A stretch of 64,000 bases of DNA from Comamonas sp. (lineage in GTDB: Bacteria > Pseudomonadota > Gammaproteobacteria > Burkholderiales > Burkholderiaceae_C). The translations under genes and the position numbers were made by a program. Below, in pieces: positions 22,449-30,765 of the stretch; the stretch's first letter is position 1, and each line of letters opens with the position of its first letter. The notes below the pieces were generated by a model. That model was not told the DNA's origin. It saw nothing but the letters and a program-made list of their open reading frames with translations, and did not search any database. Location: NCBI GenBank assembly GCA_031277805.1, contig JAITLR010000022.1:124001-188000 (forward strand), in the 5' to 3' direction.

Positions 22449-22835
22449 ATGAAGCGTTTTTACATCATCGGCTTTCTGGTGCTCATGGCTTTTGACACGC
22501 TGGCGCAGCTCAGCTTCAAACAGGCCGGAGATTCCGCGCTGCCGCTGGAGTTCTCGACTGGCTGGCTGTTGCGCGTGTTTGGCCAGCCCTGGATCTATGG
22601 GGCGTTCGTTGGCTATATCGGTGCTTTTTTCACCTGGATGAGCCTGCTCAAACATGCCCCCATTGGCCCGGCGTTTGCTGCTTCGCATCTGGAGATCATC
22701 TCGGTGCTGGCCATCTCGTACTGGCTGTTCAACGAGCCCATCGGCTGGCCGCAGGTCATCGGCTGCCTGTTCATCGTGGCCGGCATCATGTGCCTGGCCG
22801 TGAGCGAGACCCAAGAGGTCGAAAAGGCGCACTGA
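22449..22835 (+). CDS. EamA/SMR-type transporter subunit
   Basis: About 128 aa, four TM segments, 'HAPIGPAFAASHLEIISVLAISYWLFNEPIGWPQVIGCLFIVAGI'. Confidence 0.8.
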   Translation: MKRFYIIGFLVLMAFDTLAQLSFKQAGDSALPLEFSTGWLLRVFGQPWIYGAFVGYIGAFFTWMSLLKHAPIGPAFAASHLEIISVLAISYWLFNEPIGWPQVIGCLFIVAGIMCLAVSETQEVEKAH

Positions 22836-22836
22836 G

Positions 22837-24054
22837 ATGCGCTCCATCACCGTACCGCCAACAGCTGGGCTGCCGCTGCAACTGGGCGATCTTTGGCCGT
22901 TTGGCGCGGGTAACTTTGCACAGCAACTGGCGACCTGGCTGGGCATTGAGGCGGTGCAACTTGAATGCTCGGGAACCTCGGCACTGATGGTGGCCCTGCG
23001 CAGCCTCAAATCTCTCAAACCGGGGCGTAGCGAAATCATCGCACCTGCCTATACCTGCCCGCTGGTGGCGCTTGCCATTGCGCAGTGCGGGCTGCAACTG
23101 CGCTTGTGCGATCTGCGCGCTGATGCGTTGGATATGGATCCTGCCTGTTTGCAGCGGCTGTGCTGCGAGCAGACGCTTGCCGTTCTTCCCACGCATCTGT
23201 GCGGGCGTGTGGCGGATGTGGACATGGCCTTGCACTGCGCGCGTGCCGTGGGCGCCTATGTGATTGAGGATGCTGCCCAGGCACTGGGTGCGCGCAACGA
23301 TGGTGAATCTCTGGGCCTCAAGGGTGACCTGGGTTTTTTCAGCCTTGCAGTCGGCAAGGGGTTGAGCACTTTTGAAGGCGGTGTGCTGATAGCGCGCGAG
23401 CCTGCCATGCGTGCTGCGTTGAGTGCAACTGGAGAAGGTGTCCGGTTCAGTCCGTGGTGGGAGCTGCGCCGCAGCGTGGAACTGCTGGGCTATGCCATGC
23501 TTTACCAACCATCCGGCTTGCACATGGCTTATGGTAAGCCGCTTGAACAAGCGTTGTCACGCGGCGATTGGGTAGAAGCTGCAGGCGATGATTTTGACGA
23601 CGGTATTCCCCAGCACCGTCTGGGATGCTGGCGTCAGCGTGTGGGAGCCAAGGCGCTACCGCGGTTGGCTGCGTTTCAGCAGCAGACCGATGAGCAGGCC
23701 AGAGCGCGCGTGGCGCAACTGCAGGCCTGTGGGCTGGAGGTCGTGCAGGACATCGCACCTCATGCGCAGGGTGTGTGGCCAGTGATCTTGCTGCGCATGC
23801 CCAGTCAACAAGCCAGAGATACCGTGCTGCGCGCACATTGGGCCGATGGCAGCGGGCTGTCGCTGCCCTTTGTCCATGTACTGCCTGACTATGGACGCTA
23901 TGACCATGTGCTGGCGTCCGCGCGCCATGACGATGTGAGCCAGGCACGGGATTGGGCGCAGCGTCTGCTGGCCATCAGCAACAGCCCTTGGCTGGATGAT
24001 GCGCGGTTTGTGAAGTTGTTGTCAGTTCTTGAGGGGGCATTGCAGCAAGGGTGA
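22837..24054 (+). CDS. DegT/DnrJ/EryC1/StrS-family aminotransferase
   Basis: 'CSGTSALMVALRSLK', 'IIAPAYTCPLVALAI', 'VIEDAAQALGA', 'GKGLSTFEGGVLIA'. Confidence 0.88.
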   Translation: MRSITVPPTAGLPLQLGDLWPFGAGNFAQQLATWLGIEAVQLECSGTSALMVALRSLKSLKPGRSEIIAPAYTCPLVALAIAQCGLQLRLCDLRADALDMDPACLQRLCCEQTLAVLPTHLCGRVADVDMALHCARAVGAYVIEDAAQALGARNDGESLGLKGDLGFFSLAVGKGLSTFEGGVLIAREPAMRAALSATGEGVRFSPWWELRRSVELLGYAMLYQPSGLHMAYGKPLEQALSRGDWVEAAGDDFDDGIPQHRLGCWRQRVGAKALPRLAAFQQQTDEQARARVAQLQACGLEVVQDIAPHAQGVWPVILLRMPSQQARDTVLRAHWADGSGLSLPFVHVLPDYGRYDHVLASARHDDVSQARDWAQRLLAISNSPWLDDARFVKLLSVLEGALQQG

Positions 24055-24085
24055 CACCAGTACCTGTGAGCAGCAATTTGTCCGC

Positions 24086-24114
24086 AATAACGATATAGGA
24101 ATCCATTCGTTCCG
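24086..24114 (+). promoter_or_regulatory. Possible sulfur-starvation-type (CysB/SsuD-like) promoter element
   Basis: AATAACGATATAGGAATCCATTCGTTCCG upstream of the flavoprotein gene. Confidence 0.35.
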
Positions 24115-24199
24115 TTTTGAAGACGCTGTTTCTACACTGAATTGGTACCGGGCTGAAGCGCTGCATGGCGTGGAGGCAGAGAGCCAAAGGAGTCGTGGA

Positions 24200-25828
24200 A
24201 TGGGTGCGAAAACATCAACAGAACAGAGGGCCGCAGGCATATCAACCGCCGTGCAGCACGATGTGGATGTGCTGGTCATTGGTGGCGGCCCTGCGGGAGC
24301 ATGGGCTGCCATCGGTGCAGCCGGGCATGGTGCCAGTGTGGTGCTGGTGGACAAAGGGTATTGCGGCACATCGGGTGCCACTGCGCCTTCGGGCTGCGGC
24401 ATCTGGCATGTTGAGAACAAGGGAGATCTGCGCGAGAAAGCCAAGGCCACCCGCTATGCCATGGGCGGCATGCTGGCAGAGCAAGCCTGGATGGACCGCG
24501 TGCTGGAGCAGACCTGGAGCAATATCGAGCTGCTGACCGAATGGGGCTATCCCTTTCCGGTGGATGCAGAAGGTGCGCTGCGCCGCAATTCACTGCAAGG
24601 CCCGGAGTACATGCGCCTCATGCGCAAGCAGGCCAAGGCCGCAGGTGTGCGCATTCTCGACCACAGCCCGGCGCTGGAGCTGTTGGTCGATGATGATGGG
24701 GCTGTCTGTGGTGCCAGCGGTGTGCGCCGCCAGGCGCAGGACAGTTGGCAGGTACGTGCAGGTGCCACGGTGATCGCCACGGGTGGTTGTGCGTTTCTGA
24801 GTCGAGCCCTGGGCTGCAATGTGCTCACCGGCGATGGCTATCTGATGGCCGCAGAAGCAGGGGCTAGGCTGTCGGGTATGGAGTTCTCCAATGCCTATGG
24901 GCTGGCGCCTGCTTTTTCTTCGGTCACCAAATCGCTGTTCTACAACTGGGCCAGTTTCTACTACGCCGATGGCCGTCCTATCGAAGGCGCAGGTTCCTCG
25001 CGTGGACGCAGCGTGATTGCCCAGACCCTGCAGACTCAGCCCGTGTTTGCGCGTCTGGACAAGGCCGATGCGCGCATTCAGGCCTGGATGCGCACGGCAC
25101 AGCCCAATTTTTTTGTCTCGTTCGACCGCCAGGGCATTGATCCGTTTCATGAGCTATTTCCCGTCAGTCTGAGATTGGAAGGCACGGTACGCGGCACAGG
25201 CGGACTGGATATCGTGTCCGAAGACTGTGCAACTTCTGTACCAGGCCTGTATGCAGCAGGCGATGCCGCCACGCGTGAGTTGATCTGTGGGGGCTTTACC
25301 GGCGGCGGTAGCCATAACGCAGCCTGGGCTGTGTCATCGGGCTTCTGGGCCGGAGTCGGGGCTGCTGATTTCGCCTCGCATAACCAGTTGGGTCGCAGAC
25401 CGTTGTACCGGGCGGGTCAGGCTGGCTTGCAGGAGCAGGGGTCAGCATCGCTCGACAGCCGGCAGCTGATTGCAAGCGTGCAGGCCGAGGTCTTCCCCTA
25501 TCAGCGCAACTGGAGCCGTCAGTCAGACGAGCTGCAACAGTCCCTGCTGAACCTCGACGGCCTATGGCAGCAACTGCGTGCAGGCTCTGTGGCGGGCGAT
25601 ACGACGGAGCGGCTGCGCCTGCGAGAAGCCGCAGCGATGCTGGCCACATCACGCTGGATGTACCGCAGTGCCTTGCAGCGCACGGAGACCCGTGGCATGC
25701 ACAGACGCCGCGACCATCAGCAGCAGGACCCGGCGCAAAGACATCGTTTGATTGCTGGCGGACTCGATGAAGTCTGGGTAAGCCGTCTACCTGTCAATGA
25801 CTCTCGGCCAAGGGAGGTGTTCGCATGA
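24200..25828 (+). CDS. FAD-dependent oxidoreductase, fumarate reductase/AprA-like flavoprotein
   Basis: 'DVLVIGGGPAGAWAAIGAAGHGASVVLVDKG', 'GLYAAGDAATRELICGGFTGGGSHNAAWAVSSG'. Confidence 0.88.
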   Translation: MGAKTSTEQRAAGISTAVQHDVDVLVIGGGPAGAWAAIGAAGHGASVVLVDKGYCGTSGATAPSGCGIWHVENKGDLREKAKATRYAMGGMLAEQAWMDRVLEQTWSNIELLTEWGYPFPVDAEGALRRNSLQGPEYMRLMRKQAKAAGVRILDHSPALELLVDDDGAVCGASGVRRQAQDSWQVRAGATVIATGGCAFLSRALGCNVLTGDGYLMAAEAGARLSGMEFSNAYGLAPAFSSVTKSLFYNWASFYYADGRPIEGAGSSRGRSVIAQTLQTQPVFARLDKADARIQAWMRTAQPNFFVSFDRQGIDPFHELFPVSLRLEGTVRGTGGLDIVSEDCATSVPGLYAAGDAATRELICGGFTGGGSHNAAWAVSSGFWAGVGAADFASHNQLGRRPLYRAGQAGLQEQGSASLDSRQLIASVQAEVFPYQRNWSRQSDELQQSLLNLDGLWQQLRAGSVAGDTTERLRLREAAAMLATSRWMYRSALQRTETRGMHRRRDHQQQDPAQRHRLIAGGLDEVWVSRLPVNDSRPREVFA

Positions 25829-26154
25829 TTGAAATCGTCAGTGTCCAGCGATGCACGGGCTGCAATATCTGCGTTCATGCCTGCCCTACCAATGTCTTCG
25901 AGATCGTGGCCGGAAAGCCGCCACGCATTGCGCGTCAGGACGATTGCCAGACCTGCTTTATGTGCGAGCTGTATTGCCCGGAGGACGCCCTCTATGTTGC
26001 CCCAGTGGCCGATGCACCTGCACGGACTGACGAGGCGGAGCCTGCGATGCAAGCTCTGATGGGTAGCTATCGAGCTTCCATAGGCTGGGGCAAAGGACGC
26101 GAGTCCACCGCCAGTCTGGACGCCAGCTTCGAGCTGTTGGCACGTGCGCACTGA
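25825..26154 (+). CDS. 4Fe-4S ferredoxin-like protein
   Basis: 'CTGCNICVHACPTNVF' and 'CQTCFMCELYCPEDALY' cluster motifs; ATGA overlap with flavoprotein. Confidence 0.93.
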   Translation: MIEIVSVQRCTGCNICVHACPTNVFEIVAGKPPRIARQDDCQTCFMCELYCPEDALYVAPVADAPARTDEAEPAMQALMGSYRASIGWGKGRESTASLDASFELLARAH

Positions 26155-26168
26155 AAGACTTTTTTCCT

Positions 26169-27173
26169 ATGTCAGAGCTTCAGCATTCTTTATTGCAGAC
26201 CGCAGCTGTGCCTTCTCTTCGGCGCCGCCAGTGGCTGCTGGCCGCATTGGCTTCGGCTGCGCCGGGTTGGACTATGGCGCAGACCGTGGCTGCCACGCAA
26301 AGCCTGCGCCTAGGCTATATCGGCCCTGGCAGGAAGCCGGCCTATGCCACAGGCTGGGCGCTGCAGCAGGGCATTCTGCAACGTGAGCTGGAGCCGCAAG
26401 GCATCACACAGGTGGTGACGCGTGTGTTTCCCAACGGACCCGATCTCAACGAGGCGCTGATATCGGGTCATCTGGACATGGGCATCTATGGCGATACACC
26501 CGCCATCGTTGCCCACGCGCAGGGCTTTCAGGGGCGCTTGCTGGGCTTTGATAGTGTGGGTATGAATGCCTGGCTGCTGACGCCGCGCAAGGGTGTCAAA
26601 AGCCTGCAGGAGCTCCAGGGCAAGGTGGTGGGTGTGGCACTTGGCTCCTACATGCATCGCTTTGTGCTGGGCCTGCTCAAGCTGCAAGGCCTGTCTGGCA
26701 AGGTCAAGGTCGTGCACATGTTGCCGCGTGATGGTGGCCCTGCGTTGGAGCGCGGGGATGTGGCGGCATTTGCGGCACCCAATAACCTTGGCCCCTTGCT
26801 GATCAGTCAGGGCTTTCCGGTATTGGCCGAAGCACTTCAGACACCGCAACTGCTGGGCACATCGGTAATCGTGGCGGCGCCCAGGCTGCTGGAGCGATTG
26901 CCGCAACTGCCGGCCGCCTGGGTGCGGGCTCGCAATGCTGCGCTCAAGGAAATACGCGCCGATAGCGAGACCTACTATGCGTTCCATGCCGAGGCCAGCG
27001 GCTTTCCATTGCAGGCCGTCAAGGCCGCCATACCTTTGTCCAACCTGCCTGATCAAAGCTATCCGCAGCAGGGCATGGATCTGATTGCACAGGCCAAGCG
27101 CTTTCTGCTCGAGGAGAGGCTGATACGCAAGGATTTTTCTGTCGAGCAGTGGAAGATCACGGGTCTAGTCTGA
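26169..27173 (+). CDS. ABC transporter substrate-binding protein, SsuA/TauA-like
   Basis: RRRQWLLAALAS signal region; 'LRLGYIGPGRKPAYATGWAL', 'NEALISGHLDMGIYGDTPAIVAHAQG'. Confidence 0.85.
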   Translation: MSELQHSLLQTAAVPSLRRRQWLLAALASAAPGWTMAQTVAATQSLRLGYIGPGRKPAYATGWALQQGILQRELEPQGITQVVTRVFPNGPDLNEALISGHLDMGIYGDTPAIVAHAQGFQGRLLGFDSVGMNAWLLTPRKGVKSLQELQGKVVGVALGSYMHRFVLGLLKLQGLSGKVKVVHMLPRDGGPALERGDVAAFAAPNNLGPLLISQGFPVLAEALQTPQLLGTSVIVAAPRLLERLPQLPAAWVRARNAALKEIRADSETYYAFHAEASGFPLQAVKAAIPLSNLPDQSYPQQGMDLIAQAKRFLLEERLIRKDFSVEQWKITGLV

Positions 27174-27182
27174 GGTCGGACT

Positions 27183-28484
27183 TCAAACCACGGACATGCT
27201 TTTCTCCGGTGCGGCAGGGGTATCAGCTGTGGTGTTACTAGAGCTGATCTCCCGTGCACGCAGCTGTGCCTCACGTTCAGCCACATAGTTGCGTGTCAGC
27301 GGTACCGCTTCCTGTCTGCGTGTCAGCTGGACCTGGAAGATGGCGATGTCCTGGTAGCGGAAGGCTGCCTCGGACATGGACAGATAGAACTCCCACATGC
27401 GGCAGAAGCGCTCGTCATACAGCGCTGCCGCTTCGGCGCGGCGGGCCATGAAGCGCTCGCGCCACAGGCGCAGGGTCTGTGCATAGTGCAGACGCAGCAC
27501 TTCGATATCGCAGATCACCAGGCCTGAGCGCTCGATGGCCGGCGTGAACTCCGACATCGATGGAATATGGCCGCCGGGAAAGATATAGCGCTCTATCCAC
27601 GGGTTGTTGAAGTCTGGCACATCGCTGTTGCCGATGAAGTGCAGCAGCATCACGCCATCGTCGCTGAGCAGCTCATGGCATTTGCGAAAAAAGGCATCAT
27701 GAAACCTTGTGCCCACATGCTCGAACATGCCGATCGAGACAATGCGGTCAAACGGCCCCTGGGTATCACGGTAGTCCTCCAGCCGGTATTCAAGCTGCCC
27801 GGATTGCGGTGACTGGCTGGCCTTGAGCTGGGCCCCGGTCAACTGCTCGGTGGACAGGGTGATGCCGGTGACATGCCCCGCACCGGCCACTTCGGCCAGA
27901 TAGCGAGACAGCCCACCCCAGCCACAGCCGATGTCGAGCACGCGCTGGCCCGGCTCTACCAGCAGCTTGGCCGCGATATGACGCTTCTTGGCGAGTTGCG
28001 CGGTTTCCAGGTCTTCATTGCCCTGTTCGAAATAGGCGCAGGAATACTGGCGTTCGCTGTCAAGAAACAGCTGGTACAGCCTGTCGTCCAGATCGTAGTG
28101 ATGCGCGACATTGGCGCGTGATTTATTGCGCAGATTGTTCTGTAGCAAGGGCCGCAGCTTCATGCGCCAGGCATCCAGCATCTGCACGGTGGCGCTGACG
28201 GGCACATGCTTGGCGCCGCGCAGTACCAGCTCCAGCACGTCGTAGACCGTGCCTTGCTCGACCAGCAGGCGCTGCTGCATGAACATCTCGCCAAAGTTCA
28301 GGTCGGGGTCGCGCAGCAGCGCGAAGATGGCGCGCCTGTCTGTGAACCGGATGCGGGCCTGGGGCTGGCCACCGTCACCAAAGGTCAGCGTGGCACCTGA
28401 AGGCGTGACGACTTGCAGCTGACCAGTCCTTACCAGTGGATCGAATGCGTGTTGCAGCAATTTTTCGGTCAACCGGTCCAGCAT
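27183..28484 (-). CDS. cfa: Cyclopropane-fatty-acyl-phospholipid synthase-like SAM-dependent methyltransferase
   Basis: 'VAHHYDLDDRLYQLFLDSERQYSCAYF', 'VLDIGCGWGGLSRYLAE', 'IVSIGMFEHVG', 'YIFPGGHIPS'. Confidence 0.9.
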   Translation of the reverse strand: MLDRLTEKLLQHAFDPLVRTGQLQVVTPSGATLTFGDGGQPQARIRFTDRRAIFALLRDPDLNFGEMFMQQRLLVEQGTVYDVLELVLRGAKHVPVSATVQMLDAWRMKLRPLLQNNLRNKSRANVAHHYDLDDRLYQLFLDSERQYSCAYFEQGNEDLETAQLAKKRHIAAKLLVEPGQRVLDIGCGWGGLSRYLAEVAGAGHVTGITLSTEQLTGAQLKASQSPQSGQLEYRLEDYRDTQGPFDRIVSIGMFEHVGTRFHDAFFRKCHELLSDDGVMLLHFIGNSDVPDFNNPWIERYIFPGGHIPSMSEFTPAIERSGLVICDIEVLRLHYAQTLRLWRERFMARRAEAAALYDERFCRMWEFYLSMSEAAFRYQDIAIFQVQLTRRQEAVPLTRNYVAEREAQLRAREISSSNTTADTPAAPEKSMSVV

Positions 28485-28529
28485 GTCAGCTCCTTGGAAG
28501 ATGTTTGCGCGAGGCGTTGAAAGTGATGT

Positions 28530-29426
28530 CTATCCCATGTGGCTGGCGGCAATGTGCGCTACCAGCCTTTGATTCAATCCATGTTGTCCGGCCTGCCACG
28601 CCGCCAGCGTGGCGGCATCAATTTGCGTGTCCTGTCCGTCTCCGGCACTCATCAGACGTTTCCACCAGGTGGCATAGTGCCATGAGGACACATCACCCGT
28701 GATGTCACTGCCTGTGATCTGTCCGTGCAGCGCATCAATCAACTGGATGGCCTGCTGTTCCAGCATCCGGCCCTGGTCCCAGTTGGTGCGCACAACCTCG
28801 GCGGCGAAAACATCCTTGTCTATGCTCAGATAGGTGTCCTGTGGCCAGTCATGCAGATGGCTGGACAGCGCTTTCACCAGTTCAGAGATATTGGCAAAGC
28901 TGCGCAATGCCTTGCCTGCGCCCACGCGCCTGGCCCAAGCCGTGTCCACACCGCAGCTCCAGTAGGTCAGTTTGCCCGCGCGCAGCGGTGTCAGATAGTT
29001 TTCCCAGGCATGGCCCGCACCAATATCCTGCGAGGTGATACCCGCCACATGGACTTGCGAAACCGCGGGGTGCATGGCCACGCGTCGCACCCAGGAGCCG
29101 CAGTGAACGCCCCAGGGAAAGCGCATATTGTCTGGATGGTTGTCCAGCACCACCACGCGCAGTGGATGCCTGGAGCTAAAGCCTTGCTGGGTAATACAGC
29201 GCTCAATCAGCGGCCAGCTCAGGTGATGGAAATCGCCACTGCCCATCAGCACTGTGCCATGCTGCTCGGGCAGGGCGGTCTGCATGGCCGCAGTGAAGCG
29301 TTTGAAAGTGCCAAGGCCGCAGCCAAAGCGCACCAGCTCCTGCCACGCCTGCAGGGGCAGGCGCAACTCGTCGACCAGTGGGCCCACCGAGTTATCAATA
29401 TCAAGCACTACAGGTTGCGCTGTCAT
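28530..29426 (-). CDS. Ureohydrolase (arginase)-fold-like protein
   Basis: 'VVVLDNHPDNM', 'YLSIDKDVF', 'DITGDVSSWHY' resemble the spaced Asp/His metal ligands of the arginase family. Confidence 0.6.
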   Translation of the reverse strand: MTAQPVVLDIDNSVGPLVDELRLPLQAWQELVRFGCGLGTFKRFTAAMQTALPEQHGTVLMGSGDFHHLSWPLIERCITQQGFSSRHPLRVVVLDNHPDNMRFPWGVHCGSWVRRVAMHPAVSQVHVAGITSQDIGAGHAWENYLTPLRAGKLTYWSCGVDTAWARRVGAGKALRSFANISELVKALSSHLHDWPQDTYLSIDKDVFAAEVVRTNWDQGRMLEQQAIQLIDALHGQITGSDITGDVSSWHYATWWKRLMSAGDGQDTQIDAATLAAWQAGQHGLNQRLVAHIAASHMG

Positions 29427-29479
29427 GTCAGGTCTCCATAGTGATCAACGCCCTCTAAAGCCAGCGTGGCGCAGGTGCG

Positions 29480-29558
29480 GGACGGCCAGCAAGGGCAGCC
29501 CCGCAGCAAAGGCCGTCGTCCCTCTGTGGGGGAAGACGCGAAGCAGCTCAGGGGGATG
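29480..29558 (-). repeat. Dispersed intergenic repeat family A, copy 2
   Basis: Minus strand CCCCCTGAGCTGCTTCGCGTCTTCCCCCACAGAGGGACGACGGCCTTTGCTGCGGGGCTGCCCTTGCTGG; supplies the TGA stop of the upstream gene. Confidence 0.75.
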
Positions 29559-30609
29559 AGTTCCATGCGCTATCGCTTTCAAAATGCCCGGCAAAACGCC
29601 GTCCCAGCGCGCGCAGCAAAGGGTTGCGGATAAACACCGCATGCTGCGTCATGGTGAAGCTGGCGCCAAGCTGGGCCTTGACCTCGGGGTCGGTCCAGCC
29701 CGCCACATAGTGGCTCAGACCGCGCTCCAGTGCGTATTCGAGATTGATCATCCAGCTCACAAAATACAGATTGGCTTCGCGGGCTGCGGGGTAGGACAGG
29801 CCTATGTATTTGTCGATCAGCTTGCCACCATGCTCGAAGCAGAGGTTCCAGCCCAGCAAGGCATTGCTTTGCCGATCCCGGTATTCGAACACCATGCCGC
29901 CGTTGTCCGCATCGCGCAGCAAATCGGCAAAGAAAGCGCGTGTGAGCTTGTCGAAATGAATTTCGCTTTGCGCATAGACGGCTTCAAACAGCGCGTAGTA
30001 CGCGTCCACACGGGCCTCGTCAGCAAACGCGGAGCCCGTGGGAATGCGCTGGATCGTCAATTGCGCGAGGCTTTTGAGCTTGCGCTTGAGGCTGCTGCGC
30101 CGGTTCTTGGACAGGCCGGACAAGTACTCCTCGGCGCTTGCAAAGTCAATGGGAACATAGGCCAGAGCCTGGCCTTCCACGGCGATGAAACCCTGCTCCT
30201 TCAGCGCCTGAAGCAGTGCAGCGGACGCAGCATTGTCTTCGCTGCCCAGCAGGGGCGACGCCTGAGGCAAGTCCTTGACGATGGTGAGCATCCTGCGCCC
30301 CGCATGGCTGCGCAGTTGCCGGGCCAGCTGCATGGCACCGCCAGCCTGTGGCAGCAACGCATATTCGCTGACCGTGGTGCCGACAAAGTCGGTCTGCAGA
30401 CGCAGCCGGGTACTCAGCCATGGGCCGCCCGGCAACGACAAAAGACGCGCCTTGAGCGCGTCATCTGCGGTGGTGAGCAAGTCGAATGGGGCCGTGAAGG
30501 CCGGCGCCGGCCAATCCTTGAGCAAGGCAAAGCCTTCGGGAGGATGGCTGGTGAACTGCTTCAACAGTCCGCTGGGCTCGAGCTGGTTGCGGAGATTTTC
30601 CGTAGCCAT
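29548..30609 (-). CDS. GNAT-fold acyl/aminoacyltransferase-like protein (FemAB/COG3146-like)
   Basis: 'YLSGLSKNRRSSLKRKLKSL', 'AYYALFEAVYAQSEIHFDKLT', 'LLGWNLCFEHGGKLIDKYIGLSY'. Confidence 0.65.
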   Translation of the reverse strand: MATENLRNQLEPSGLLKQFTSHPPEGFALLKDWPAPAFTAPFDLLTTADDALKARLLSLPGGPWLSTRLRLQTDFVGTTVSEYALLPQAGGAMQLARQLRSHAGRRMLTIVKDLPQASPLLGSEDNAASAALLQALKEQGFIAVEGQALAYVPIDFASAEEYLSGLSKNRRSSLKRKLKSLAQLTIQRIPTGSAFADEARVDAYYALFEAVYAQSEIHFDKLTRAFFADLLRDADNGGMVFEYRDRQSNALLGWNLCFEHGGKLIDKYIGLSYPAAREANLYFVSWMINLEYALERGLSHYVAGWTDPEVKAQLGASFTMTQHAVFIRNPLLRALGRRFAGHFESDSAWNSSP

Positions 30610-30664
30610 TACACCTTTTCGCAATCAGTTTCTGGCGTGCCTGCGCACGACTGCAGTATTTAAA

Positions 30665-30765
30665 ACTGGCACGGCCCAAGTCAGAGATGCCGAGCAAGGG
30701 CCGCCCCGCAGTCCCCCTCCCGAAGAGAGAGGGGGAAGCGGCAAAGCCGCTCAGGGGGTGTTTTA
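30665..30765 (-). repeat. Dispersed intergenic repeat family A, copy 3
   Basis: Minus strand CCCCCTGAGCGGCTTTGCCGCTTCCCCCTCTCTCTTCGGGAGGGGGACTGCGGGGCGGCCCTTGCTCGGCATCTCTGACTTGGGCCGTGCCAG. Confidence 0.8.
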
